Source of the DNA: Helicobacteraceae bacterium
GTDB lineage: Bacteria > Campylobacterota > Campylobacteria > Campylobacterales > Sulfurimonadaceae
Length of the DNA: 35,184 nucleotides
Assembly (NCBI GenBank): GCA_027052175.1
Contig: JALUFE010000076.1
Coordinates: forward strand, 1 to 35,184
Direction: 5' to 3'
A program made the position numbers and the translations under genes. The notes below the pieces were generated by a model. It was given only the letters and a program-made list of their open reading frames with translations, ran no database searches and was not told where the DNA came from. Shown here piece by piece: positions 1-8,091 of the stretch (the first letter of the stretch is position 1; the number at the start of each line of letters is the position of its first letter).

Positions 1-36
1 TTGACTCATTCTTTTGTATTTTACTTCTCTTGGCAT
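1..36 (-). CDS. 5' end of an unidentified gene, cut by the window edge
   Basis: On the minus strand an ATG at position 36 follows a strong AAGGAG Shine-Dalgarno sequence with a 6-base spacer. It opens a frame reading MPREVKYKRMSQ that runs off the left edge. Twelve residues are too few to identify the product. The ribosome binding site is the main support. The gene diverges from the SprT-like gene, so the bases between them should hold both promoters. Confidence 0.55.
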   Translation of the reverse strand, partial: MPREVKYKRMSQ

Positions 37-112
37 TGTTGACTCCTTGGAATCTTTTGCTTCAATTTCAGCAACTTTTATTCCATTCGGTCAGTGCCGG
101 CATTTGTTTTGC

Positions 113-118
113 TATAAT
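113..118 (+). promoter_or_regulatory. -10 box of the SprT-like gene
   Basis: A perfect TATAAT is preceded by TTTTGC, the extended -10 context typical of Campylobacterota vegetative promoters. The next ATG begins 6 bases after the box, where transcription would be expected to start, so the mRNA may be leaderless. Confidence 0.5.
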
Positions 119-124
119 GGAACG

Positions 125-625
125 ATGAAAAAGTCGTTAGAACGTATTTTTCTCGGTATCGTCCTCTTTGCATCGGCAATTTTGGGCTACAACTACTATA
201 GTGAATACCGATTCGAAGAGAATTTCGACAAAAGGTATCTGCCTCCTTTACATAAAAAAGAGCAGGAAATTTTGCGAAATATGCAGCGCTCCTTTGGATA
301 TACCGTGCGATTTCCAATCGTTATCACGGAGAAGATACCCGGACGCATCTACGGATTTGCGACATTCAACAAGAAAGGGCACGTCGTTATCTATCTTAAC
401 AAACGTGTCTTTAAAGAGAGTTTCGACTACATTCTCGATGATGTACTCGCACATGAGTATGCCCACGCACTGCTGTTGAGTCGTGGCTATATCAATGATG
501 CAGAGGGTGGGCATACACCTTTGTGGCAGCGAACTTGCAAAGCCCTTGGCGGACTACACTGTGAACGCTATGTAGACAGAGACGACGTAGTAAGCAGAAA
601 ATTGCGAAAAATTTTAGGAGAATAA
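125..625 (+). CDS. Membrane-anchored SprT-like zinc metallopeptidase
   Basis: The predicted protein has 166 residues starting at MKKSLERIF. The ORF track's longer version from 14 reads through the promoter. An N-terminal hydrophobic segment (about residues 5-22) should anchor it in the inner membrane with the rest in the periplasm. The sequence HEYAHALL supplies an HExxH zinc site, and a later HTPLWQRTCKALGG matches the distal His-x3-Trp signature of SprT-like proteases. The substrate is unknown. It is probably cotranscribed with the next gene, which starts one base after this stop codon. There is no strong Shine-Dalgarno sequence, only GGAA very close to the ATG. I am confident of a metalloprotease fold but not of a precise family. 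Confidence 0.75.
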   Translation: MKKSLERIFLGIVLFASAILGYNYYSEYRFEENFDKRYLPPLHKKEQEILRNMQRSFGYTVRFPIVITEKIPGRIYGFATFNKKGHVVIYLNKRVFKESFDYILDDVLAHEYAHALLLSRGYINDAEGGHTPLWQRTCKALGGLHCERYVDRDDVVSRKLRKILGE

Positions 626-626
626 A

Positions 627-1253
627 ATGGAATTACAATATGTTGGACCAAAACCCATTATAGATCAACACGGAATCGATTTTGACAAAAGCGAACCGGA
701 CAGATACATCTTTATCCATGCAGTTTTGGAACTTATAGAAAGCATCGAAGCGTGTTACGACAACAGTTGCAAGGGTATTATCGATATAACCGAATACACT
801 CACAAGCACGTAAGCGGCGCTCAGCTTGTAGAATTTGCAAAAAAGCATTGTAGCGAGCAGATCGAAGAGATCATAATAGAAAAAGAGCTGCGACTCGACA
901 CGCTCATCTCAGAATACAAACAGCACGTCCACGACAACGATCTGCTACAAATCGAAGACAAAGAAGCTTGGCTTGGCAACATCGATATTATGGAAGGATA
1001 CTACAAACAATTTGTCCAAAACGAAGTGGTTTACGAGTGCCTGCTTGATATACTCGCACAAAACCTTTACCAAAAAAGGATCAAAGAGATCATCTTCGAT
1101 CTTGGCAACAATTACGGATTTGTCTTCACTTATCTGCAAAATGTTCTAAGCGAACATAAACCGCCACTCGATGCCGAGATGCAAATAGAGGTAAGAGAGG
1201 GTCATACCGTAGGTCATTTCTATATCCGTCATCCCCAAAAGGCAAATATCTAA
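627..1253 (+). CDS. Conserved hypothetical protein, acidic, cytoplasmic
   Basis: The 208-residue product is acidic and largely helical, with no signal peptide or membrane segment. I do not recognise a family. The start is well supported by AGGAG a few bases upstream, embedded in the end of the SprT-like gene; only one base separates the two genes, so they are probably translationally coupled. The frame is intact and base composition resembles the neighbours. It ends tail to tail against fliI with a 4-base overlap. Confidence 0.75.
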   Translation: MELQYVGPKPIIDQHGIDFDKSEPDRYIFIHAVLELIESIEACYDNSCKGIIDITEYTHKHVSGAQLVEFAKKHCSEQIEEIIIEKELRLDTLISEYKQHVHDNDLLQIEDKEAWLGNIDIMEGYYKQFVQNEVVYECLLDILAQNLYQKRIKEIIFDLGNNYGFVFTYLQNVLSEHKPPLDAEMQIEVREGHTVGHFYIRHPQKANI

Positions 1254-2566
1254 CCCCTTTGAATCTCCATCAGCTCTATGAGCTTGGCGACGCTCTCTTC
1301 AAAAGCTGCGATCTCTCCGGCATCTTGCATGAGGAACGCCTCCATCGCCTCTTTTTTCTCTATCGCCTCATCGAGCTCCACATCGCTTCCTTTTATATAG
1401 GCGCCTATACGAATAAGCATCTCATTCTCCTTGAGCAGTGTATAAAGACGTCTAAACTTCCTCGCCGCCAAGGCATGCTCTTTTGAAATGATGTCGTTCA
1501 TCACCCGTGAAGCGGAGTTTAAAATATGTACCGGCGGGTAGATTCCAAAGTCCGTCAGCTCCCTTGAGAGGACAATGTGCCCGTCAAGGATAGAACGGGA
1601 CTGATCGGCGATGGGATCACTCATGTCATCTCCCTCGATCAGGACGGTGAAAAAGGCGGTAATGCTGCCTTTGCCTTCCTCTTTACCGGCACGCTCCATC
1701 AGCTGTGGCAGTAGAGTGAGCGAACTCGGCGGATACCCTTTGGAAGTGGGCGGCTCACCAAGAGCGAGTCCTATCTCACGCTGCGCCATTGCAAAACGGG
1801 TGACGGAGTCCATGATAAAAAGCACGTCTCTACCTCGCTCCTTAAAATACTCCGCCACGCTCATCGCACTGAAAGCTCCATATTTTCGCATCAAAGGACT
1901 GTCGTCACTCGTCGCTACGACAATGACCGTATTCGTCAAATCGCCTCCGAGATTTTTTTCGACAAATTCGGGCACTTCACGCCCCCGCTCCCCAATAAGA
2001 GCTACCACCTTGATTGGTGCTTCGCTACCGCGAACGATCATTCCCATCAGCGTCGATTTGCCAACCCCGCTGCCGGCGAATATTCCGAGTTTCTGCCCTT
2101 TTCCGCAGGTAAGCAGACCGTCGATACTTTTCACACCGACGGAAAAAACTTCATCGATCATCCCACGTTTCATAGCCTCTATAGGAGGTTTGATGATAGG
2201 CTGTTGCGAAGTGGTCTCTATGTTCCCTTTCCCGTCTACAGGACGCATAAAAGGATCGACGACTCTACCAAGGAGCGCTTCACCTACGGGGATGTTGAGC
2301 CCACTTTGGTCCATAAAGACCCGATCACCCGTCCTCAGCCCCTCGACAAAACTAAAAGGAGTGATGTAAAATTCGCGTCCCACCAACTCCGTTACCATGC
2401 CTATCGTCTCAAGCTCGTTTTCCTCGGAAACTATACGCACCATGTCGCCGATGCCAACTTTCAATCCGGTGGCTATGATAACGGTGGCATTGATTTGAGT
2501 CACTTCTCCAAATGCAATCGAAAGCTTCTCTTTGGAAAGTTTTTCGGAAATTTTTGAGAGACTAAT
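1250..2566 (-). CDS. fliI: Flagellum-specific export ATPase FliI, probable ATT start
   Basis: FliI energises export of flagellar rod, hook and filament subunits at the inner face of the membrane. The P-loop GSGVGKST (about residues 165-172 from the chosen start) and [18 protein letters not shown], a Walker B-like segment, mark an F1-beta/FliI-type ATPase. The ORF track's 490-residue version starts deep inside folE. I place the start at an ATT whose last base is the first base of the folE stop (ATTAG), with AGGAG exactly 6 bases upstream. This gives 438 residues, a normal FliI length, and an N-terminus that begins where I recall other campylobacterial FliI proteins beginning. The only ATG nearby is at 2623; it would add 19 residues, overlap folE by 62 bases and have its AAGG touching the start codon. 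Identity is certain; the start is an inference. Confidence 0.95.
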   Translation of the reverse strand: MSLSKISEKLSKEKLSIAFGEVTQINATVIIATGLKVGIGDMVRIVSEENELETIGMVTELVGREFYITPFSFVEGLRTGDRVFMDQSGLNIPVGEALLGRVVDPFMRPVDGKGNIETTSQQPIIKPPIEAMKRGMIDEVFSVGVKSIDGLLTCGKGQKLGIFAGSGVGKSTLMGMIVRGSEAPIKVVALIGERGREVPEFVEKNLGGDLTNTVIVVATSDDSPLMRKYGAFSAMSVAEYFKERGRDVLFIMDSVTRFAMAQREIGLALGEPPTSKGYPPSSLTLLPQLMERAGKEEGKGSITAFFTVLIEGDDMSDPIADQSRSILDGHIVLSRELTDFGIYPPVHILNSASRVMNDIISKEHALAARKFRRLYTLLKENEMLIRIGAYIKGSDVELDEAIEKKEAMEAFLMQDAGEIAAFEESVAKLIELMEIQRG

Positions 2567-3137
2567 ATCTCGCTCCTGTAGGAGAGTTGATAAGGGAAAA
2601 AAACTCAGCCCGAGTTTTCTCATCCTTTTTGAAAAGTCCTCGCAAAGCCGAAGAGGTAGTGGTGGAATTGATCTTCTCCACCCCCCGCATCTCCATACAC
2701 ATATGACGTGCCTGAATGACAACGCCTACCCCTTTTGGATCGATCGTTTCCATGATCGCATCGGCTATCTGTTCGGTGAGCTGCTCCTGAATCTGCATGC
2801 GTCTGGCGAAGACATCGACCACCCGCGGAATTTTCGAAAGGCCGACAACCTTGCCGTCGGGAATATAAGCTACATGTGCCCGCCCGATGATAGGGAGAAG
2901 ATGGTGTTCACAGGTAGAATAAAACTCTATATCCTTTATAAGTACCATTTCGTCGTTACTGCTTGTAAAAAGTGCGGATTTCAGTATCTCCTCGGCATTT
3001 TGCTTATAACCGCCAAAGATGAACTCATACGCCTTTTTGACTCTTTTTGGTGTATCCAAGAGTCCCTCTCTCTCCGGATCCTCGCCTATATGGCGCATCA
3101 TCACTTTTACCGCTTCTTCAAACTCTATATCATTCAT
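2562..3137 (-). CDS. folE: GTP cyclohydrolase I (FolE)
   Basis: FolE converts GTP to 7,8-dihydroneopterin triphosphate, the entry step to tetrahydrofolate and to the deazapurine of queuosine. The 191-residue length suits the family. STCEHHLLP supplies zinc ligands Cys76 and His79, and Cys147 in [11 protein letters not shown] is the third. The segment [16 protein letters not shown] is also diagnostic. The start at 3137 has only a weak, close GGAAAAAG upstream. fliI follows with a 1-base overlap, a pairing I recall from Campylobacter. The last queuosine-precursor enzyme, QueF, is encoded in this window at 24.4 kb. Confidence 0.97.
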   Translation of the reverse strand: MNDIEFEEAVKVMMRHIGEDPEREGLLDTPKRVKKAYEFIFGGYKQNAEEILKSALFTSSNDEMVLIKDIEFYSTCEHHLLPIIGRAHVAYIPDGKVVGLSKIPRVVDVFARRMQIQEQLTEQIADAIMETIDPKGVGVVIQARHMCMEMRGVEKINSTTTSSALRGLFKKDEKTRAEFFSLINSPTGARY

Positions 3138-3204
3138 CTTTTTCCAATCAATCTGCTATGCTATTTGTTTGTAAAAGGATACTCTCTCGTTGCTTTAAAT
3201 TTAA

Positions 3205-3210
3205 TATAAT
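3205..3210 (+). promoter_or_regulatory. -10 box upstream of the DUF1254/DUF1214 gene
   Basis: TATAAT lies 32 bases before the downstream ATG, in the divergent folE/DUF1254 gap. The same bases read TATTAT on the other strand, which could serve folE, so the two promoters may overlap. No clear -35 box is visible. Confidence 0.4.
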
Positions 3211-3242
3211 ACCAACAAGAATAAAATCAAGGCATAGCATCT

Positions 3243-4619
3243 ATGAAACTTTGGATTACACTGCTTCTGAGCACTTTACTTTTTGGACGTTCCATACCGC
3301 AGGGATACATCTCTCCTATTCCTTTGGATGTCTTGACAAAACCGGAAGAGAGAGTACATTTCGGCTCGCTTTTATTTGACGACGGTATAGCGACGCCGGA
3401 TTCAAAACAAAAGATAGCAAATGAACTTTCGTACATACAAATAAGTAACATATACTTCAACAACTATGAAGCCGTCTGGCTTGAGATTCTCAAAAGAGAA
3501 CTTGTCAAACTCGGAATAACACCAAACAAAACGTTCGCCATTACGGCTTCTTCCATCACATCAAAAATGCTCTGGCCAGAACTCGATCCGGGAGCTGTCT
3601 ATACCGTCGGAGTGATAGATCTCGGCAAAACTCCAATGACGCTGCAACTGCCTGACAACTTTGACTATGCGCTTCTGCTCGATCATTTCGGCAATGAAAT
3701 TGCCTCTTTGGATGCAAATGGCAGCTATCTTCTCTACGGTCCCGATGAAGACTTCGTCCCCTCTACCAAACTGCTGCGTATAAACGACGAAGACAAGGAG
3801 TTTCAAACTCTCCAAAGCGACACCTATACGAACTTCCTGTTTATCCGAATGCCACGAGATGCGAATATAAGCGCTTTTCAATCACGACTGCATGCCACCC
3901 CGCTACAACAAAATGCGAGCTTATCAAATGAATTCATAGATATCTCTGCTTTGGAAAGCATCGTTCTACTGCCAAAAAGTGCACGTTTTTTCAAACTGCT
4001 CGATACCGTCGCTCAAGACGATGTACTCCCAGCACCCAAGACAAAGGAGCTCGCTGCGGTGGGGATCGTTAAAAACAGAGCTTTTCAGCCCGATCTGCGA
4101 AAAAGAGCGCTTCTGCAGGATGCGGCACACACTGCGGGCATCATTTTACAAAACACTCCCGCTTTGTATCATCTTAAAGCTCTTTCCAATCCAAAGAGAA
4201 AAGATACTGCCGTCATTACTCTCATTGTCGATGATAAAAACACCACGCTTTCGGGTTCAAACAGCTATCTTCTGCATATGCCGGCCAATATAGCGGCACA
4301 AAACTGGAGCGTCACGCTTTACGATACACAAACAACTTCGATGCTGCAAAATCCACTCCAGCTACACCCATACATTCTTGGCAGCGACAAAGAACTTCTC
4401 TATAACGCCGATGGAAGCATCGATCTGCATTTTGCACCGCAAACGGAAAATGATGCCCTCCAAGCCAATACGATCAAAACGGTTCCAGGCAAAAATTTTT
4501 TCGCAATTGTCCGCTTTTACAAACCGCGGATGGATGAAAAAGGACTTGATCTATCACTTCAAAAACTTGAGAGCAACATTTCAAAAAGAGAGCCGGATGA
4601 AGATATTTCCGTTTTTTAG
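3243..4619 (+). CDS. Periplasmic DUF1254/DUF1214-type protein
   Basis: The 458-residue product starts with a signal peptide (MKLWITLLLSTLLFG), so it is exported. The middle, with GAVYTVGVIDLGKTPMTLQLP and later SYLLYGPD, resembles the DUF1254 domain. The C-terminus, with NWSVTLYDTQTTSML, YNADGSIDLHF and FFAIVRFYKP, resembles DUF1214, and the two domains usually occur together. Its biochemical role is unknown. It is flanked by folE (divergent) and rpsU (same strand, own promoter), which say little about function. Family assignment is by motif memory. Confidence 0.75.
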   Translation: MKLWITLLLSTLLFGRSIPQGYISPIPLDVLTKPEERVHFGSLLFDDGIATPDSKQKIANELSYIQISNIYFNNYEAVWLEILKRELVKLGITPNKTFAITASSITSKMLWPELDPGAVYTVGVIDLGKTPMTLQLPDNFDYALLLDHFGNEIASLDANGSYLLYGPDEDFVPSTKLLRINDEDKEFQTLQSDTYTNFLFIRMPRDANISAFQSRLHATPLQQNASLSNEFIDISALESIVLLPKSARFFKLLDTVAQDDVLPAPKTKELAAVGIVKNRAFQPDLRKRALLQDAAHTAGIILQNTPALYHLKALSNPKRKDTAVITLIVDDKNTTLSGSNSYLLHMPANIAAQNWSVTLYDTQTTSMLQNPLQLHPYILGSDKELLYNADGSIDLHFAPQTENDALQANTIKTVPGKNFFAIVRFYKPRMDEKGLDLSLQKLESNISKREPDEDISVF

Positions 4620-4641
4620 CTTGAAGTGAATTTTTTTATGG

Positions 4642-4647
4642 TATAAT
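4642..4647 (+). promoter_or_regulatory. -10 box of rpsU
   Basis: TATAAT sits 38 bases before the rpsU ATG, preceded by a T-rich tract. TTGAAG 15 bases upstream could serve as a short-spaced -35. Confidence 0.55.
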
Positions 4648-4684
4648 TTCATTTCAAAAATTTTACAGAAAGTGGGTGATGTGA

Positions 4685-4897
4685 ATGCCTGGTATTATCG
4701 TAAGACCAGACGACAGTTTTGAAGCTGCGTACAGACGTTTCAAGAAACAAGTGGATCGTAACCTCATCGTTACGGAAGCGAGAGCTCGAAGATTCCACGA
4801 GACTGAAACTGAAAAACGCAAGAAGTTCAAAATTGCGGCTCGCAAGAAGATGCTCAAGCGTCTTTATATGATGCGACGCTACGAATCACGACTCTAA
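4685..4897 (+). CDS. rpsU: 30S ribosomal protein S21
   Basis: The 70-residue basic protein starts [20 protein letters not shown] and continues with an Arg/Lys-rich helix, the S21 pattern. S21 sits on the 30S platform near the mRNA entry of the anti-Shine-Dalgarno region. The gene stands alone between its own promoter and hairpin terminator, so it is a monocistronic unit here. A GTGGGTGATGTG stretch precedes the ATG and gives a modest ribosome binding site. Confidence 0.97.
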   Translation: MPGIIVRPDDSFEAAYRRFKKQVDRNLIVTEARARRFHETETEKRKKFKIAARKKMLKRLYMMRRYESRL

Positions 4898-4898
4898 G

Positions 4899-4918
4899 TA
4901 TAAGCCTTCGGGCTTGTA
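4899..4918 (+). terminator. Hairpin terminator after rpsU
   Basis: TATAAGCC-TTCG-GGCTTGTA forms an 8-bp stem (one G-T pair) with a stable TTCG tetraloop, starting 2 bases after the rpsU stop. The downstream tract is only moderately T-rich. It lies between convergent rpsU and the DUF481 gene and could act in both directions. Confidence 0.65.
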
Positions 4919-4939
4919 CCCTTCTAACTTTTACTCCAT

Positions 4940-6274
4940 TCAAAATCGCAAACCGCTTCCCACAATGAGCTGATAATCACTTTTAAGAGGTGTTATACCA
5001 CCTGCGGACTGGGGAGAGTCTATATAATCCCAAATGAAACTCGTATTGATAAAAATCCGATCCTCGATGATATCGTTCTCAAGCGTAACATCGGTATGAT
5101 GTTTGTATCGACCCGATTTTTTCTGTGTCAATGTCAGCTGATAGTTTATTTTCATTTTATTGAGATGATTGAATTTATATTCATATTTTGTATATGCTTC
5201 AAATGAGAGGGACGTTTCATACGGCTTCGCCTCATCACTGGCAAAGTAGCGCGTATAGAGATACGCCGGACCTGCGGCGACATCCCATTTCACTTTCTCG
5301 ACATCGAAAACCGTATATCCTACTCCAAAACCGAATGTATACTGTTTGTCGATATTCTGGAACTTGTTGTTGTAAAATTCGGCTACAACCGGAGTGAAAA
5401 AGAGCTTTTTCGTATAAAAGAGGTCATATTTGACATTGAGACGGTTGTCGTTTGCCGTCGTTTGGCCTGCCGCTTTGTTGAAGCGTCCCAAATAATCCAT
5501 GCTAAATCGACTCTTGGGCGTTCTGCGTTCCAGACTCTCTTTGAAGACGACATCTTCCTGCTCGATATTTCCTTTCCTGAAATCGATGTTTAAAGAGAAA
5601 TCTCCGACCCATTTTCGCGACTCTCTCTCCTCTGCCGAAGTGATGGAAATAATCATATCCTTGTTAAATGTATACGTATGATCGCCGCTGATAATCGTGA
5701 TTTTGTCATCTTTATAACGTATGACTCCTTTGAAAATCGCGACGTTATCTATGTTCACCTGCATAGGGGCGTATGTTTTTATCTCGACGATATCTTTGAA
5801 CTTGAATCTGTAAATACCGAACTCTTTACTGTCGAATTCGAGCTCTTTTTCATACAAAGAGCGCACATGGCCTATCAGCCAGTCTCCATATTTTGTTCTT
5901 ATCCAGTCAAACCCCGCCCTTGGTGAAGGTGCAAAAGTCTTCTTTTTGAGTAGTTTGGTTACATTGACAGTTCCGTTTTCATCGATCGATTCGACGACAT
6001 CTTTTATTTTGAGATGTTTTTTTTCTTTATCGAAACGATTGGCTTTTTCGCTTAATTCCTCTTTGGAAAGTCCCGAGGTATCTTCGACAACGATCGGTTC
6101 GTTTTCATTGGAGTTCGCCTCCACGGAAGCCGTTTTGTTTATCTCCTTGCGCCCTGTAGATTCTTGGGAGCCGCTTCTTTTTGTGTCGTCCAACTTGCTG
6201 CTTTGCAGATCAAGGCTCTCTCCAAAAAGCGCACCAGTAATGAAAAAAGCGAAAAAAACACTAAATTTTACCAT
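4940..6274 (-). CDS. DUF481-type outer membrane protein
   Basis: From the chosen start (MVKFSVFFAFF) the product has 444 residues with a signal peptide ending near ALFGES. A low-complexity Ser/Lys/Glu-rich linker follows, then a domain beginning FDWIRTKYGDWLIGHVRSLYEKELEFDS. The last two thirds have the alternating aromatic/polar strands of an outer-membrane barrel (YDLFYTKKLFFTPVV and following) and end in LRF, with the terminal Phe expected of a barrel. This matches DUF481 proteins, whose function is unclear. ATGs at 6283 and 6310 are also possible, but only 6274 has a TGAG at suitable distance. The start lies inside the end of dgt, so the gene is the last in that run. Confidence 0.75.
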   Translation of the reverse strand: MVKFSVFFAFFITGALFGESLDLQSSKLDDTKRSGSQESTGRKEINKTASVEANSNENEPIVVEDTSGLSKEELSEKANRFDKEKKHLKIKDVVESIDENGTVNVTKLLKKKTFAPSPRAGFDWIRTKYGDWLIGHVRSLYEKELEFDSKEFGIYRFKFKDIVEIKTYAPMQVNIDNVAIFKGVIRYKDDKITIISGDHTYTFNKDMIISITSAEERESRKWVGDFSLNIDFRKGNIEQEDVVFKESLERRTPKSRFSMDYLGRFNKAAGQTTANDNRLNVKYDLFYTKKLFFTPVVAEFYNNKFQNIDKQYTFGFGVGYTVFDVEKVKWDVAAGPAYLYTRYFASDEAKPYETSLSFEAYTKYEYKFNHLNKMKINYQLTLTQKKSGRYKHHTDVTLENDIIEDRIFINTSFIWDYIDSPQSAGGITPLKSDYQLIVGSGLRF

Positions 6275-7358
6275 AGAGCTCATTGTAGAGTTCAAGGGCA
6301 TACCGATCACTCATTCCAGCAATAAAATCTGCTACGACACGGTGTTTCGCTCTCTTTGACAGTTGCCTGTAATAATAGGAAGAAAGCATAGCGGGCTCCT
6401 CCATCAAAGCTTCGTAAAGTCCTTCTACAGCCTTCGACCCCGCATACATCTTACGGACGATACGATGATGTTTGTAGAGCTTTTGCATCAGCACTTTTTT
6501 GAGCTTTTTGATCTGCGTCTCAAGCGCTTTGTCGAACCCGATCGGAATCTCGACAGAAGCCGGCAAAGCTGCACACAGTACTTGAGTGTTCTCTACACGC
6601 TCTTTGGAAAACTCCAAAAGTGCATAGACGAGATGATTAATCAAATGGGAACTGAAACGATAACGAAACATCTCGTGTTCGTTCATCTCTATCCCTTCAG
6701 AGCGTACCTTCTCCAAAATCGTCACTACAAGGTCACTCTCTTGCAAATCTTCAAATGTAATAAGTCCGGAGTTAATACCGTCGTCGATATCATGACTGAT
6801 GTAGGCTATCTCATCCGCACGATCGACGATCATCGCTTCGATGCTTGGATGTGTCGCGAGATCGAATGTTTCATCAATCCATTTTGGCAGAAAGCTTTTT
6901 TTGTAGGGATAGGAGTGCTTGAGTATCCCCTCCAGTGTAGCGAAGGTGAGGTTGAGCCCATCAAAGTTTTTATAGCGTTTTTCAAGCAGTGAAACGACAC
7001 GAAAGCTCTGAAAATTGTGCTCGAAACCGTTTGTAAAACCGTCCCTCTTGAGACATTCGTCAAGTTTGTCGCCACCTATGTGTCCAAAGGGAGTATGGCC
7101 CAGATCATGTGCAAGTGCTATCGCTTCCGCGAGAGACTCTCGAAGTCCAAGAGATCCCGCGATGCTGCGTGCAATTTGAGCGACCTCTATGGAATGAGTG
7201 AGGCGCGTGCGGAAAAAATCTCCCTCATGGTTTAAAAAAACCTGCGTCTTGTACTCAAGCTTACGAAAACTTCCACTGTGAATGATTCGATCACGGTCAC
7301 GGGCAAACGGATCGCGAAAGTCGTCATGATGCTCATAAAAGCGCTCGTCACACCGCAT
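6261..7358 (-). CDS. dgt: dNTP triphosphohydrolase (Dgt-like, HD domain)
   Basis: Enzymes of this family cleave dNTPs to deoxynucleosides and triphosphate and so control dNTP pools. The HD metal site is visible as THSIEVAQIARS, ALAHDLGHTPFGH and DRADEIAYISHD, in the usual order. DRDRIIHSGSFRKLEYKTQVF near the N-terminus is also typical. The ORF track extends to 7670 only because the frame stays open inside phnA; the true start is the ATG in TGATG, overlapping the phnA stop, giving 365 residues. Specificity for dGTP over other dNTPs cannot be read from sequence. It shares the run with thyX and nrdB. Confidence 0.92.
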   Translation of the reverse strand: MRCDERFYEHHDDFRDPFARDRDRIIHSGSFRKLEYKTQVFLNHEGDFFRTRLTHSIEVAQIARSIAGSLGLRESLAEAIALAHDLGHTPFGHIGGDKLDECLKRDGFTNGFEHNFQSFRVVSLLEKRYKNFDGLNLTFATLEGILKHSYPYKKSFLPKWIDETFDLATHPSIEAMIVDRADEIAYISHDIDDGINSGLITFEDLQESDLVVTILEKVRSEGIEMNEHEMFRYRFSSHLINHLVYALLEFSKERVENTQVLCAALPASVEIPIGFDKALETQIKKLKKVLMQKLYKHHRIVRKMYAGSKAVEGLYEALMEEPAMLSSYYYRQLSKRAKHRVVADFIAGMSDRYALELYNELYGKI

Positions 7359-7861
7359 CACGCTTTTTTCAAAAACTCCGCTTTGAGGTAAATTTTCGTA
7401 CCGTTCACACGCCCTTCGATATGCCCTTCTACATCTTGAGGAATGGAAATATTCCGTACGGTCGTTCCTCGTTTTGCCGTAAATCCGGCTCCTTTGACAT
7501 CGAGGTCTTTGAGTATAACGACATTGTCCCCCGCTTTGAGTTCGACGCCGTTGGCGTCTTTGACGACTACTTTGTTTGCTTCGGCACTTTGGAGCGCATC
7601 CACAAGCTTTTGTTCCTCCTCTTCGAGGTACATCATATCTGTCATGTCGCTTCTTCCCAGCTTGCTCCACAACAGGTAACTAAGTACTTTCACATCCGGA
7701 TTTTCGCTCCACATAGAGTCATTCAGACAATTGAAGTGGGTCTCATCAAGGTCACCACTCTCGATCTGCTCTTTGCAGGTCTCACACAGCATCACACTGT
7801 GCTCGGGTGCAAATTCATACGCCTCTACATTCTCACTGCTTCCACAAAGTTCACAATTCAC
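7358..7861 (-). CDS. phnA: PhnA/YjdM family zinc-ribbon protein
   Basis: The 167-residue protein starts MNCELCGSSENVEAYEF, with CxxC pairs at both ends of the first 30 residues forming a zinc ribbon. It ends with the PhnA domain (VVVKDANGVELKAGDNVVILKDLDVKGAG). Despite the name, no phosphonate-degrading role is established for this family and no phn genes are present. The start is GTG in TAGTG, overlapping the upstream lipoprotein stop, with a strong AAGGAG upstream. It is followed by dgt with a TGATG overlap. Confidence 0.9.
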   Translation of the reverse strand: MNCELCGSSENVEAYEFAPEHSVMLCETCKEQIESGDLDETHFNCLNDSMWSENPDVKVLSYLLWSKLGRSDMTDMMYLEEEEQKLVDALQSAEANKVVVKDANGVELKAGDNVVILKDLDVKGAGFTAKRGTTVRNISIPQDVEGHIEGRVNGTKIYLKAEFLKKA

Positions 7862-8091
7862 TATTTTTTCTCCTTATCTTGAAATTGAATGGCATCATCG
7901 ATGTCGGGTTTTTGTTTTTTATGTTTGAAAAAGGCTTTCTCCGCCTCTTTTTCATTATACTTGCGGCACTCCTCGGGAATGTTTTGCGTATTTGGCTCCG
8001 CGGCTATCTGATCGCACATCGTACCGTTTATGGTCAAGTTACCGCATCCGCTTACAAAAAAAAGCGATGCAAATAGAAGTAGATTTCTCAT
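7861..8091 (-). CDS. Small putative lipoprotein
   Basis: The 76-residue product begins with a short basic start and hydrophobic core ending LFFVSGC, a lipobox with the acylated Cys at residue 16. The mature part is charged (Lys/Glu-rich) with two further cysteines that could form a disulfide. No family is recognised. The ATG overlaps the thyX stop (TGATG) and the stop overlaps the phnA start, so it belongs to the translationally coupled run. Export to the periplasm is inferred from the lipobox. Confidence 0.75.
   Translation of the reverse strand: MRNLLLFASLFFVSGCGNLTINGTMCDQIAAEPNTQNIPEECRKYNEKEAEKAFFKHKKQKPDIDDAIQFQDKEKK

Noticed and set aside
1611-2369. 252-residue plus-strand ORF opposite fliI
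   Set aside because: It is the antisense shadow of a well-conserved gene, with a Ser/Pro/Arg-rich composition typical of such shadows.
6359-7357. Longer dgt start at 7670
   Set aside because: The extra N-terminus is an out-of-frame reading of phnA with a low-complexity Arg-rich composition; the TGATG junction gives a normal start.
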